Source: Caldilineaceae bacterium bin5 (GTDB taxonomy: Bacteria > Chloroflexota > Anaerolineae > Caldilineales > Caldilineaceae). From it: a DNA stretch of 64,000 nt. Shown here one piece after another: positions 1 through 8,702 of this stretch; positions within the stretch are counted from its first letter, which is position 1; each line of letters begins with the position of its first letter. Where the stretch lies: contig MPML01000001.1 in NCBI GenBank assembly GCA_002238445.1, positions 124,001-188,000 on the forward strand, in the 5' to 3' direction. Both the position numbers and the translations under genes were made by a program. The notes beneath the pieces were generated by a model. That model was given only the letters and a program-made list of their open reading frames with translations. It made no database searches and was not told the origin of the DNA.

Positions 1-19
1 ATGCTCGCCAGCCGACACG

Positions 20-231
20 TTGCGATGAAGGCACACGGTCGGTGAGGCATGGTTTTGTAGGGGGGCGTTGGGGGGGCGCAGCCCCGGCACAAGGGAGGGC
101 CGAAGGCCCGACCGCACAACTGCAGTGGTCAGTGGTCAGGGGTCAGTGGTTAGTGGTTAGTGGTTAGTGAAATCGCTTTCGCTCGCCTCGTTCAGGGTTG
201 CGATTCAGTTGCGGCTGCGCAGTTACTGAAG
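20..231 (+). repeat. Dispersed structured repeat, copy R1
   Basis: This is the first of four copies of an intergenic repeat; the others are near 18291-18576, 54100-54258 and 61198-61486. The conserved core (about 37-115) starts with GGTCGG, contains the hairpin GGGGC-GCA-GCCCC-like segment and the hairpin GGGCC-GAA-GGCCC, and closes with CCGACC, which can pair with the opening GGTCGG. A conserved tail related to the other copies (CGTTCAGGGTTGCGATTCAG) sits at about 189-208. Between core and tail this copy carries a 7-bp tandem repeat absent from the others. No protein is credible here. Confidence 0.8.
124..170 (+). repeat. 7-bp short tandem repeat (AGTGGTY)
   Basis: Six consecutive 7-bp units of the form AGTGGTC or AGTGGTT (one unit reads AGGGGTC), followed by a partial AGTG. 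It lies inside repeat copy R1. A trace of the same motif, TGCAGTGGTCAGTGG, is found near 61116, next to repeat copy R4, so it probably travels with one version of the dispersed repeat. Confidence 0.75.
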
Positions 232-255
232 GGTTATCCTGATCCGGCTTCGCAC

Positions 256-1236
256 TTACTCCATTGGATAGCGTAGCCCCCACTCCTGCCGCAAGCCATC
301 CATCAGGCGCATGATTGCAAGTGACTCGTCAAGGGGCATCAGGTCGTGTTCGGTCAGTCCTTCCCTGAGGCAGCGGCCGCATTCTACAGCCTGGTAGTTC
401 CAGCCATTGCCGATGGTGTCAGGGCGCACTGTCTCCGGTTCGCGGCCGTCACGGGTTATCGTGAAACCGGATGGCATCCACCAGCGATCGTGTGCGCGTA
501 TCTCTCCCTCAGTCCCACTAATGAGTAGCGAATCGGGCGAGTTGGCTCGGACAGCAGTGGACATTACGGCCAAAGCGCCTCTCTGGTACTTGAAGAGCAT
601 GCCTGCAATCTCGTCCACGCCGGTCACACCCAGATGCGCCAGCGACGCGACTTGGGCGGGTTCACCCAGCAAGTGATGGGCCAGCGAAATCGGGTATACA
701 CCCACATCCAGCAACGCGCCGCCGCCAAGGGCCGGGTTAAATGTGCGACGTTCAGGATTCAGCGGGGCGCGATAGCAAAAATCTGCCTGAAACAGACGGA
801 TGTCGCCTATTTGTCCTTCCTCTATGCGACGGACCATTTCACGAATATGAGGCAGAAAACGCGTCCACATCGCCTCCATCAGGTAAACGCCTTCGGCGCG
901 TGCGCAGTCGATCATCTCCTGGGCCTCGGCGCTATTGATCGCGAACGGCTTCTCACATAGCACGGCCTTGCCGGCGCGCAGGCAACTGATCGTATTCTCT
1001 TTGTGCAATGGGTGAGGGGTGGCGATGTAGATGATATCCACCATGGGGTCGGCCGCAAGCGCGTCGTAGGTGGGATGCCGGTTTGGAATGCCGAAGCGAT
1101 CGGCAAACTTGTCGGCAGTTTCCTGAGAGCGGGAGCCGACGGCGACGACTTCTGCATCTTCCTCCGCGGCCAGACCGGTGGCAAAGTCACCGGCGATGCG
1201 CCCCGTTCCCAGAATACCCCAGCGAGTCTTGTCCAT
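256..1236 (-). CDS. Gfo/Idh/MocA-family NAD(P)-dependent oxidoreductase
   Basis: A 326-residue protein with an N-terminal Rossmann fold (GILGTGRIAGDFA near residue 7), the family EKP motif (CEKPFAIN), and a C-terminal alpha/beta substrate domain. The segment MEAMWTRFLPHI resembles the dihydrodiol dehydrogenase/xylose dehydrogenase branch of the family. Such enzymes oxidise or reduce a sugar or cyclic alcohol in the cytosol; the substrate cannot be read from the sequence. The start at 1236 is chosen because GGGAG lies 8 bases upstream; longer starts at 1251 or 1311 run back through that site and the promoter. It is divergent from a DegT-type aminotransferase, a pairing common in nucleotide-sugar pathways. 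Confidence 0.85.
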   Translation of the reverse strand: MDKTRWGILGTGRIAGDFATGLAAEEDAEVVAVGSRSQETADKFADRFGIPNRHPTYDALAADPMVDIIYIATPHPLHKENTISCLRAGKAVLCEKPFAINSAEAQEMIDCARAEGVYLMEAMWTRFLPHIREMVRRIEEGQIGDIRLFQADFCYRAPLNPERRTFNPALGGGALLDVGVYPISLAHHLLGEPAQVASLAHLGVTGVDEIAGMLFKYQRGALAVMSTAVRANSPDSLLISGTEGEIRAHDRWWMPSGFTITRDGREPETVRPDTIGNGWNYQAVECGRCLREGLTEHDLMPLDESLAIMRLMDGLRQEWGLRYPME

Positions 1237-1262
1237 ATTTTCAGCTCCCATATTTTGCGTAT

Positions 1263-1315
1263 ACTGTCGATACAGTTGGGGAAGTAAAACACGACTCCTG
1301 CAGACTGTCAACAGT
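1263..1315. promoter_or_regulatory. Paired ACTGT/ACAGT dyads, candidate operator
   Basis: Two inverted repeats share the same arms: ACTGT-CGAT-ACAGT at 1263-1276 and ACTGT-CA-ACAGT at 1304-1315. Their centres are 40 bp apart, about four helical turns. One overlaps the minus-strand -35 box and the other lies just downstream of the -10 box. This suggests a repressor that could also affect the divergent aminotransferase operon. No regulator gene is adjacent, so the binding protein is unknown. Confidence 0.5.
1283..1311 (-). promoter_or_regulatory. Candidate promoter for the Gfo/Idh/MocA gene
   Basis: On the minus strand a perfect TTGACA (1306-1311) is followed after 17 bases by TTTACT (1283-1288). 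The start codon is at 1236, leaving a short leader. Two dyads with identical half-sites overlap this promoter (see the next entry). Confidence 0.55.
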
Positions 1316-1327
1316 TTGGCGCTATGT

Positions 1328-1333
1328 TATACT
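1328..1333 (+). promoter_or_regulatory. Possible -10 box for the aminotransferase operon
   Basis: TATACT at 1328-1333 lies 106 bases upstream of the aminotransferase start. No good -35 hexamer is found 16-18 bases upstream, although the dyad at 1304-1315 occupies that position, which would suit an activator-dependent promoter. The call rests on the -10 box alone. Confidence 0.3.
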
Positions 1334-1439
1334 GATCGCGGTTGCTGGAGGCCAAGGGCGAAAGTGTAACAGGGGATCGACTTCTTGACTTCCAAAGACT
1401 ATCTTACCGCGCTTTCTGTCCCCAATTGGAGGACTACAC

Positions 1440-2717
1440 ATGTCAACATCTGCTGCTCCATTACTGGCCATAGACGGAGGAACACCCGCTCGCGAGCGGA
1501 TGGAGCCGTACATGGCAGCGGGCGGACAAGCCCTCGACGACGCTGAGGAGCAGGCCGTACTCGACGTGCTGCGCGCCAAACAGCTTTTCCGCTTTTTCAG
1601 CGATGAGGAAGGCGAATCGCATGCAGATAAGTTGGAGGAGGAGTTTGCACAGTCGGTCGGTTCGGCCCATGCATTGGCGGTCACTTCGGGCACGGCGGCA
1701 CTGATATGCGGTCTGCAGGGCATCGGCATCGGCCCTGGCGATGAGGTAATCGTGCCTGCCTTCACGTGGATGGCATCGGCCACATCAGTAATGGCGGTCG
1801 GCGGCATACCCATTATTGCCGAGATAGACGAGTCGCTGACACTGGATCCGGACGATGTTGAGCGCAAGATCAGCCCGCATACAAAGGCGATCATGCCGGT
1901 TCACATGCGAGGCGCGCCTGCACGGATGGATGCCATTCAGGACATTGCCGGCCGTCACGGGCTGCGCATAATCGAAGACTGCGCCCAGGGCAATGGGGCC
2001 AGCTTCCAGGGACGCAGGCTCGGCTCTATTGGCGACGTCGGCTGCTTCAGCTTGCAGTTCAGCAAGATAATTACGACCGGCGAAGGCGGCATGGTCACGA
2101 CCAGCGACCGTCAGGTTTGGCAACGAGCGTTCATGTTTCACGACGTGGCCGCTTCGAATCGGCTGGAGCTACCAGAAGAAGAGGTACTGTGGGGCGCGAA
2201 CTTCAGGATGGCGGAGATTCCTGCGGCCATCGGACTGGTGCAGTTGGGAAGGTTGCGGGGCATTGTGACCGCCGCGCGGGCAAGGAAAGAGATGCTTATG
2301 GCTGGCATCGAACCGACCGCGGCAGGCAAAGGTGTAACCTTTCGAGAGATTCCGGACCCGGAAGGCGATAGCGCCATCTCCCTCGCCATGTTCCTTGAGA
2401 CTCCTGCGAAGGCCCAGGCGGTCGCGCGCGGTCTGAACGCGGAGAACATTTCCGCCGGTGTCCTTTACCGGCCAGAGCAGCGCGATTTCCACGTGTATGC
2501 TCACTGGTTTCCGGTGCTGTCGCAGCGCGCCTGGACGGAAGGCGGCGGTCCTTGGCGCTGGGCCAAGAGGGAACTGGCCTATTCGCCGGAAATGTGCCCG
2601 CGTTCGCTCGATCTGCTGGGCCGGGCGGTTACGATAAATGTCAGCCCGGCCATGCGCAATGCCGATGTGGAGGAGACTATTGACGGCGTGACCAAAGTGC
2701 TGGAAGCACTTGCATAA
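1440..2717 (+). CDS. DegT/DnrJ/EryC1/StrS-family PLP aminotransferase
   Basis: A 425-residue fold-type I PLP enzyme. The family features are visible: an N-terminal substrate segment, VTSGTAAL, the PLP-contacting EDCAQ, and the Schiff-base lysine K209 in FSKIITTGEGG. Members transfer an amino group to a keto sugar or keto cyclitol, usually in nucleotide-sugar or secondary-metabolite pathways. The length is slightly above the usual 370-400 residues. GGAGG lies 8 bases before ATG 1440. It is followed after 33 bp by a lipoprotein gene and then two glycosyltransferases, so a role in an envelope glycan is plausible but inferred. Confidence 0.88.
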   Translation: MSTSAAPLLAIDGGTPARERMEPYMAAGGQALDDAEEQAVLDVLRAKQLFRFFSDEEGESHADKLEEEFAQSVGSAHALAVTSGTAALICGLQGIGIGPGDEVIVPAFTWMASATSVMAVGGIPIIAEIDESLTLDPDDVERKISPHTKAIMPVHMRGAPARMDAIQDIAGRHGLRIIEDCAQGNGASFQGRRLGSIGDVGCFSLQFSKIITTGEGGMVTTSDRQVWQRAFMFHDVAASNRLELPEEEVLWGANFRMAEIPAAIGLVQLGRLRGIVTAARARKEMLMAGIEPTAAGKGVTFREIPDPEGDSAISLAMFLETPAKAQAVARGLNAENISAGVLYRPEQRDFHVYAHWFPVLSQRAWTEGGGPWRWAKRELAYSPEMCPRSLDLLGRAVTINVSPAMRNADVEETIDGVTKVLEALA

Positions 2718-2750
2718 CCTGGCATTATTGGCACCCTTTCTTTTGCTGCT

Positions 2751-4070
2751 ATGAACAAGAATGCACTATACATCACACTCTTGGCGCTGCTCTTGTCCGG
2801 TTGCGGACGGCTGAATTTTAATCTCGGGCCGCTTCTACGCGACGTAACGGTGGCGCCGGATCAGATTTCGCCCAATGCCGACGGCGATACCGATGTGACC
2901 GAGATCCGCTACAATCTTAGCCGCTCCGCCTATGTAAGTATCTTTTTCGAGAATGACGAAGGCGATCGGTTCTACTTTCGCAAGGACCGCCGCCGCTCTC
3001 CAGGCAGCTATAGAGTGCAGTGGGGCGGCGTGATGGACGAGCCGGAGGTCGAGGAGTTTGAAGGGGGCACTAACGAAATCCTCAGCAGGGTGTTGGCGGA
3101 CGGTCAATATAACTGGGTTGTGCAAGCCACCGACGACAATGCCAACACCGAGACTGTTGGAGGCACAATTACCTTGGAGAATGGTGACACTGAATTACCG
3201 CGCCTGGAAGGCTTTGCCGTCGTGCCGACGGTCTTTCGCCCCAATCTGGACGGAATGCGGGACGACTGGGTAAGCATTTCCTACAACCTGTCGAAAGAGG
3301 TAAACAACATTCAGGTTTTTCTTATTGACCCGGAGAGACCTGGGGTCAAGGTGCATATCGCCGAAGGCGCCAATACAATTGAACCTGAAGAACCAGGCAA
3401 CCACACCTACAAATATTTTGGCGGCGTTGACCTGAATGCGGAACCGCCTCCCGACGGCGAGTACCTGGTCGTCGGTGAGGCCAACGACCTTGCCGGTAAT
3501 CGTGTGCGAGTGACCCGCGCTCTGACAATAGAGATGGGGGGCAGACCGCGCGCCGACGTTGTGCAGGGAGAAATCGACTGGGCCCTGGAGACAAATCGGG
3601 TGGTGAGCGTGCCCCTTGGCCAGAAGCTATGTTTCTCTGCAATCGTGAAGAATGAAGGCGAAGTCCCGATTCGCACAAATGGCCCGTGGCCAGGTCAAGA
3701 GTACCTTTTCGCCGAAGATCTCTCCTATCAGAACTACAATTATGTAGCGGCCTTGCGAGAGAATCGAGACAAATACTGGTTCGAGCAGCCGGGTGTGTTT
3801 CGATTCGGCATCAACTTCAGCACGGCCGGCCTAAACTTCCCGTTCAGATGGGCGATAGGCCGACAAGAGGACCTGGAGTGGCTTGAATTTGAGGAAGGGG
3901 CGGCGTGGTACTTGATGCCAGGCGAGGCCGGCCTGGTTGACGGCTGCATTCGCTTTGATGGACCTCCTCCAGGTACCAATATACTCTGGTGGGGCGGGTT
4001 GATTCACGAGGCATACGGACACCACAACGATTTGATCGACCGCATCACAGTCAATGTCGGCGCAGAATAG
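2751..4070 (+). CDS. Lipoprotein with two FlgD-Ig-like repeats
   Basis: A 439-residue protein with a clear lipoprotein signal: MNKNALYITLLALLLSGC, lipobox LLSGC with the lipidated cysteine at residue 18. Two related segments follow: VAPDQISPNADGDTDV...IRYNLS near residue 35 and VPTVFRPNLDGMRDDW...ISYNLS near residue 160. Both match the F/ISPNxDGxxD start of FlgD-type Ig-like domains found in secreted proteins. The C-terminal 170 residues contain no motif I recognise. It is expected at the outer face of the membrane. It sits between the aminotransferase and two glycosyltransferases on the same strand. Function is unknown. Confidence 0.75.
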   Translation: MNKNALYITLLALLLSGCGRLNFNLGPLLRDVTVAPDQISPNADGDTDVTEIRYNLSRSAYVSIFFENDEGDRFYFRKDRRRSPGSYRVQWGGVMDEPEVEEFEGGTNEILSRVLADGQYNWVVQATDDNANTETVGGTITLENGDTELPRLEGFAVVPTVFRPNLDGMRDDWVSISYNLSKEVNNIQVFLIDPERPGVKVHIAEGANTIEPEEPGNHTYKYFGGVDLNAEPPPDGEYLVVGEANDLAGNRVRVTRALTIEMGGRPRADVVQGEIDWALETNRVVSVPLGQKLCFSAIVKNEGEVPIRTNGPWPGQEYLFAEDLSYQNYNYVAALRENRDKYWFEQPGVFRFGINFSTAGLNFPFRWAIGRQEDLEWLEFEEGAAWYLMPGEAGLVDGCIRFDGPPPGTNILWWGGLIHEAYGHHNDLIDRITVNVGAE

Positions 4071-4126
4071 TAGCAGTTGCGTCCCAATGCTTTTCATTCA
4101 ATGCGATTCACTCATTTCTTGAACTA

Positions 4127-5131
4127 ATGCGCTTAGAAGTTATTGTCGTCTCGTACAACGTGCGCGATCTTCTGCGCCGCTGCCTGCAAAGCGTCTATGC
4201 CTCTGCCCGGAAGAGCGAAGACTGGTTGGCCGTGAATGTCTCTGTCGTCGACAACGCCAGTCATGACGGCAGCGCGCAGATGGTAGCAGAATCGTTCCCG
4301 CAGGCACATCTCATAGCCTCGACTGAAAACCTTGGTTTTACACGCGCCAATAATCTGGCACTAAGAGCGTTGGGATTCGGTTCGGCGAATGAGGAGCGCA
4401 CGGCCTCTGCCCCTGATCTCGTGCTTCTCCTCAATCCGGACACAGAGGTTGTGGATGACGCGTTGGGGAAGATGGCCGCGTTTATGCGGGACAATCCAAC
4501 GGCAGGAGCATGCGGTCCCCGTCTCCATTACGAAGACGGCAGCCTGCAGCATGCCGGCTTCGCCTTTCCGGATCTGGCGCAGGTCGCCCTCGATCTTTAC
4601 CCGGTGGCGGAGTTGCCCGGCATTGGCCGTCTGTTCGATCGATTGCTACAGAGTCGCTTCAACGGACGTTATCCTCGCAGCCAGTGGCTTGGGGTCATGC
4701 CGTTTGCGGTTGACTTCGTTCTTGGCGCTGCGTTGATGGCGCGCGGCGAAGGGATCAGGGCGGCCGGGCTGCTGGATGAAGGCTACTTCATGTATTGCGA
4801 GGAAATGGACTGGTGTCTGCGCATGAAGGAGGCTGGCATGCCCACATATGCCGTGCCCACCGCGCAGATTATTCACTATGAGGGCCGCAGCAGCCGCCAG
4901 GTCCGCTGGCAATCGTTTGAGCGGCTTTGGGCCAGCCGCTTCCGCTTCTTTGGACTGCATTCCCAACTCTATTCAAGGCGATTCAGAATCTACCTGCGTC
5001 TGCTTGTGCGCCTCGGCGTAGCCTGGAACGGGTTAGTCGCCAGACGCCGTTTTGCCCATGGGCACCAGTCCGGCGTTCGGCTGAAGGAACAGCTGGACGC
5101 ATATGCCAAGGTCCTGGACTTGGGTAGATAG
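4127..5131 (+). CDS. Family 2 glycosyltransferase (rhamnosyltransferase-like)
   Basis: A 334-residue GT-A fold enzyme. It shows the GT2 start EVIVVSYNVRDLL, the nucleotide-binding VDNASHDGS, the DxD-equivalent NPDTEV, and the acceptor-side motif CEEMDWCLRMKEAG. It should transfer a sugar from a nucleotide donor to a growing glycan at the inner membrane face. The start at ATG 4127 is preferred because the GT2 fold begins three residues later; an upstream ATG at 3989 would overlap the lipoprotein gene. No strong ribosome binding site is seen. Confidence 0.85.
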   Translation: MRLEVIVVSYNVRDLLRRCLQSVYASARKSEDWLAVNVSVVDNASHDGSAQMVAESFPQAHLIASTENLGFTRANNLALRALGFGSANEERTASAPDLVLLLNPDTEVVDDALGKMAAFMRDNPTAGACGPRLHYEDGSLQHAGFAFPDLAQVALDLYPVAELPGIGRLFDRLLQSRFNGRYPRSQWLGVMPFAVDFVLGAALMARGEGIRAAGLLDEGYFMYCEEMDWCLRMKEAGMPTYAVPTAQIIHYEGRSSRQVRWQSFERLWASRFRFFGLHSQLYSRRFRIYLRLLVRLGVAWNGLVARRRFAHGHQSGVRLKEQLDAYAKVLDLGR

Positions 5132-5203
5132 CGGAAGTTGGCTCGGATGCAAATCGGGCGCACATTCAGTTGTTCTTGCCATTCGTCAACGGTGATTGCT
5201 TCA

Positions 5204-5974
5204 ATGCCATTGCGCCTGACTGCAGTTGTCCTCACAAAAAATGAAGCCGACCAGATAGGCGACTGCGTTGCCGCGCTAAGGGACTGGACCGACGCGGTTG
5301 TCGTGTGGGATTCGTGCAGTCAAGATGATACCTGCCGCATAGCAAAGGAGGCTGGCGCGCGCGTGATCGCGCGTCCATTTGACGATTACGGGCGCCAACG
5401 GCAGGCTGTTCTCGACAGCATAGACAGCGAGTGGATACTCTTCATTGACGCCGACGAACGGGCTACACCCGCGCTGGCGCAGGAGATCTTGCGCGCAAGT
5501 CAGGACACCAATTGCGACGGCTTCTGGATCCCCCGCCGCAACTTTATCGTGGGCCATGAGATGCGGGCGGGAGGCTTTTCACCTGACTATCAGTTGCGCC
5601 TTCTGCGGCGGCTCGCCGCCCGCTACGATTTGCGGCGCGAAGTCCACGAAATCGTCATACTGGAAGGTGAGGAGGGCAGAATAAACGAGCCCCTGCTGCA
5701 CTTCAATTACGGAGACTGGCGGCAGTTTCACCACAAGCAGCGGATTTACGCCCGCTACGAGGCCAGCATCCTGGCTGAGCAGGGGATTCGACCACGGCCG
5801 CATAACCTTGTCCTCCAGCCTCTACGCGAGTTTCGCCGCCGTCTGGTCAAATTGCAGGGTTGGCGCGATGGCATCCACGGCCTGCGCATCGCCCTGTTAC
5901 TCGCCTGGTATTACGGATTCGTACCCTATTGGCTGCTCATGTCGCGACGACATACTGACAGCCCGGGCGCGTAA
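5204..5974 (+). CDS. Family 2 glycosyltransferase (WaaE/KdtX-like)
   Basis: A 256-residue GT2 enzyme with TAVVLTKNEADQIGDCV at the start, VVWDSCSQDDT, and the metal-binding DADERATP segment (ILFIDADE), followed by RRNFIVGHEMRAGGF and YQLRLLRR, which are typical of the short WaaE/KdtX-type subgroup. A hydrophobic stretch near the C-terminus (IALLLAWYYGFVPYWLLM) suggests membrane contact. The start at 5204 places the conserved TAVVLTKNE at the N-terminus; a start at 5138 would add 22 unmatched residues. It closes the glycan operon that begins at 1440. Confidence 0.82.
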   Translation: MPLRLTAVVLTKNEADQIGDCVAALRDWTDAVVVWDSCSQDDTCRIAKEAGARVIARPFDDYGRQRQAVLDSIDSEWILFIDADERATPALAQEILRASQDTNCDGFWIPRRNFIVGHEMRAGGFSPDYQLRLLRRLAARYDLRREVHEIVILEGEEGRINEPLLHFNYGDWRQFHHKQRIYARYEASILAEQGIRPRPHNLVLQPLREFRRRLVKLQGWRDGIHGLRIALLLAWYYGFVPYWLLMSRRHTDSPGA

Positions 5975-6011
5975 AGCCATTGGGCGTCTGCCGCGAGCCG
6001 CGCTTCAATGC

Positions 6012-7001
6012 TTACTTCGACTCAAAAGCGTCCCGATGCGCGTTCCGTACGGCGTTGTCTTCCAGCTTGGCGTAAATGCGGGTCGTGTTGGGACTTGCGT
6101 GTCCCAACGCAGTCTGTGTGACTGCCAGGTCGTGCGTGGTCTGGTAGATGCGGGTGGCGAAGTAGTGACGTAAGGCGTGGGGCGTGATGCCCTTTGCGCC
6201 GAGCCCGGCCCGCTCGGCCAGGCGGCGAATCGTATTCTGAACCGTCTGCGTTGTTAAAGGCAACACCTTGGAGCCGGCTCTCCTGTCGTGGCGGGAGAAG
6301 ACCGGTAGTTCGGACAGAGGACGACGCGTAGCCCCGTCGAGCGGCTGTCTTGCTCGCAGATAGCGGTGGATCGCGTCCCAGGCCCGATCATCGAAGTAGA
6401 CGCGGCGGATTTTGTTGCGTTTGCCGACGACCCATACCGCCCTATCCTGGTCTTCCAACTGCTTCCGCGTAATGGTAACCAGTTCACCCACGCGCAGACC
6501 TGAACAACGCAGGGCCTCTACGATTGCGACATCCCGCAGTTTGGCAAGTTGTTCGCGCAGGTCGCCAGGACGCCGCAGCACAGTCTCGTGCGCGGCAGTG
6601 ACCAGCAACTCCAATTCTTCGGGGCGCGGGGGGTAAGGCAGGAGTTCCGGAGGACGCTGATTTCTGCGTATCCGCTTTATCCCATCTCGCAAACGAGCAA
6701 GTTCCTGGGCGTTGAAAGGAAGCCAGCCCCTCACCTGCAGATATGTCACCCAGGAAACCAAGGCAGCCAGATAAGTATAGAGAGTTCGCTGGCCTATATT
6801 AGCCTCCTCCAGAAGCCAGGTGGCGAAGGCCAGCAGCCGATCTACGTCCAGGTCCTCCGGTTCGCTTGCATCCGGCGGGACCTCCTTCTCCACCAGATAC
6901 TTCTGAAAGAGATTCATCGCCGTGCGGTAAGTTCGGCGCGTATTGGCCGTGCCGGTATCGGCGGCTTCCAGATATCTCTCGATTGTGTCAGAAATATACA
7001 T
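6012..7001 (-). CDS. Tyrosine recombinase (XerC/XerD-like)
   Basis: A 329-residue site-specific recombinase. The N-terminal SAM-like core-binding domain covers about residues 1-100 and the catalytic domain the rest. Catalytic residues are visible: R170 (CSGLRVGE), K194 (VGKRNK), H275-x-x-R278 (HALRHY), H301 (LGHASPNTT) and nucleophile Y310 (TRIYAKL). It cuts and rejoins DNA at short paired sites. It may be the chromosomal dimer-resolution enzyme or a stand-alone integrase; no flanking attachment repeats or phage genes were seen. The start at 7001 (MYISDTIERYL) matches the family N-terminus better than 7046. Confidence 0.85.
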   Translation of the reverse strand: MYISDTIERYLEAADTGTANTRRTYRTAMNLFQKYLVEKEVPPDASEPEDLDVDRLLAFATWLLEEANIGQRTLYTYLAALVSWVTYLQVRGWLPFNAQELARLRDGIKRIRRNQRPPELLPYPPRPEELELLVTAAHETVLRRPGDLREQLAKLRDVAIVEALRCSGLRVGELVTITRKQLEDQDRAVWVVGKRNKIRRVYFDDRAWDAIHRYLRARQPLDGATRRPLSELPVFSRHDRRAGSKVLPLTTQTVQNTIRRLAERAGLGAKGITPHALRHYFATRIYQTTHDLAVTQTALGHASPNTTRIYAKLEDNAVRNAHRDAFESK

Positions 7002-7064
7002 TAGGCAGTAGCTCAGAATCCAACGACAACTGATCCCGGTTGACAAGGGCGCCGCCGAGCGAAG

Positions 7065-8702
7065 TTATACGCGCCGCCCTGTACCTGAGACGATGCGGCC
7101 AGGCGTCGCGCCTGTATGTACGCCGTCCTTCCAGACCCGTTCGCCGTTGACCCAGACGTCGCGCACACCAACGGAAAGCTGGTGGGGGTCGGCAAATGTG
7201 GCCCTGTCCCCTACAGTCTCAGGGTCGAAGATTACCACGTCTGCGAAGAAGCCTTCGCGCAGTTGGCCCCGGTCTCGCAGACCGAGCCTGTCGCACAGCG
7301 CCGAGGACATCTTTCTCACCGCGTCTTCCAACGGAATGACCTTCTCTGCGCGCACATACTTGCTCAATACGCGGCTGTAGGTGCCGTAAGCGCGAGGATG
7401 ATAGGGGCCGGTTGGAGCGGCCCAGTCCGGGTCCATGCCACCGGCATCGGTGGAGATGGTAATCCAAGGCTGTTGCAACTGCCTGCGCAGATTCTCTTCG
7501 CTCATCACGAAATAGAAGGTGCTGATGCGCTGGCCCTCGGAAGCGAGAAGGTCCATTGCCGCGTCCGGCCAGTCTACGCCCATATCAGCTGCGATCTGCG
7601 AGAGTCGCTTTCCCACATACTGCTGATTTTCCGGTTTCAGAAAGCCAACCGGCATAACACCATGTGGACCAACCAGATCGGCCATGGCCTCCCAATCACC
7701 ACTTGGATGCAGAGCCGCCTCCTTGATTTTGGCCCGCATGGACGCGTCGCGCACATTCTCATAGAGCTTGTCCCCGGCCGCAGCCCAAGGCGGCAGCACG
7801 GACGTAAGGCCAGTGCCGGCGGCGGCGTAGGTGTACATGTCGGCAGTGACATCGATTCCCTGGGACCGAGCCTCGGTAATGCGCTCCATTGCAGATGCGA
7901 GTTTGTGCCAGTTGCGGCTTCCGGCCGCTTTCAGATGGTAGATCTCGACCGGGACGTCGGCTTCACGTCCGATCAAGAGTGCCTCCTCCAGCCCTTCCAG
8001 AAAGGCGTCTGCTTCCGAACGCAGATGGGTGATGTAGATGCCATTGTAGGGACGGAAGGATTTGGCAAGCTCCACTACCTCGTCGGTATTGGCGTAGCTT
8101 GAGGGTGGGTAGATGAGTGCGAAGGATACGCCAAACGCGCCGTCCTCCATGGCCTCGGCGATGACCCGCTTCATTGTCGCCATTTCGTCGGCAGTGGGCG
8201 CGCGCATATCCATGCCCATGGCATAATTTCGCACAGTTCCGCCGCCGAGGAAGGATCCAATATTTGGTGAGACCCCCTGTGCGGTCATTGCCTCCAGCCA
8301 GTCTCGGAAGCGCTTCCAGCTGGTCATGCGCTCGGCCCAGGCGGGATCCAGCAGCTGCGTAAACTGATGCGTGGGCAGGTCGTCGTTGATCCTGCCGCCA
8401 AAAGGAGCAGGAGTCCATCCCTCTCCCATAACCTCCGTCGTTACGCCCTGGGAGATTTTGGAAACGCTGCGCCCGTCCACCATCAGCGACAGGATCGAGT
8501 GACTGAGAATGTCGATGAATCCGGGGCAAACTACAAGGCCACTGGCGTCCACGATCTCGTCACAGTTCTCGGTTGGAATGGCGCCGGGTGGAGCAATTGC
8601 CGCGATACGATCCCCGGTCAGGGCGACGTCTCCGTATCGCCAAGGCGAGCCTGTGCCGTCGACGATGCGGGCATTGCGAATTAGAACAGTGTTGTTAGTC
8701 AT
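7065..8702 (-). CDS. N-acyl-D-amino-acid deacylase-like amidohydrolase
   Basis: A 545-residue metal-dependent amidohydrolase. It begins with the urease-like beta domain (IRNARIVDGTGSPWR), then VCPGFIDILSHS, the histidine-bearing YITHLRSEAD and IYHLKAAGS segments, and TDAGG near residue 420. D-aminoacylases hydrolyse N-acyl-D-amino acids. The usual first histidine of the HxH pair is replaced here by leucine (D64-I-L-S-H68), so metal binding may differ, as in divergent members of the family. The exact substrate is uncertain. It is separated by 63 bp from the recombinase gene downstream. Confidence 0.78.
   Translation of the reverse strand: MTNNTVLIRNARIVDGTGSPWRYGDVALTGDRIAAIAPPGAIPTENCDEIVDASGLVVCPGFIDILSHSILSLMVDGRSVSKISQGVTTEVMGEGWTPAPFGGRINDDLPTHQFTQLLDPAWAERMTSWKRFRDWLEAMTAQGVSPNIGSFLGGGTVRNYAMGMDMRAPTADEMATMKRVIAEAMEDGAFGVSFALIYPPSSYANTDEVVELAKSFRPYNGIYITHLRSEADAFLEGLEEALLIGREADVPVEIYHLKAAGSRNWHKLASAMERITEARSQGIDVTADMYTYAAAGTGLTSVLPPWAAAGDKLYENVRDASMRAKIKEAALHPSGDWEAMADLVGPHGVMPVGFLKPENQQYVGKRLSQIAADMGVDWPDAAMDLLASEGQRISTFYFVMSEENLRRQLQQPWITISTDAGGMDPDWAAPTGPYHPRAYGTYSRVLSKYVRAEKVIPLEDAVRKMSSALCDRLGLRDRGQLREGFFADVVIFDPETVGDRATFADPHQLSVGVRDVWVNGERVWKDGVHTGATPGRIVSGTGRRV

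Noticed and set aside
6012-7001. Integrase of a genomic island
   Set aside because: No tRNA, attachment-site repeat or mobile gene cargo was found next to it.
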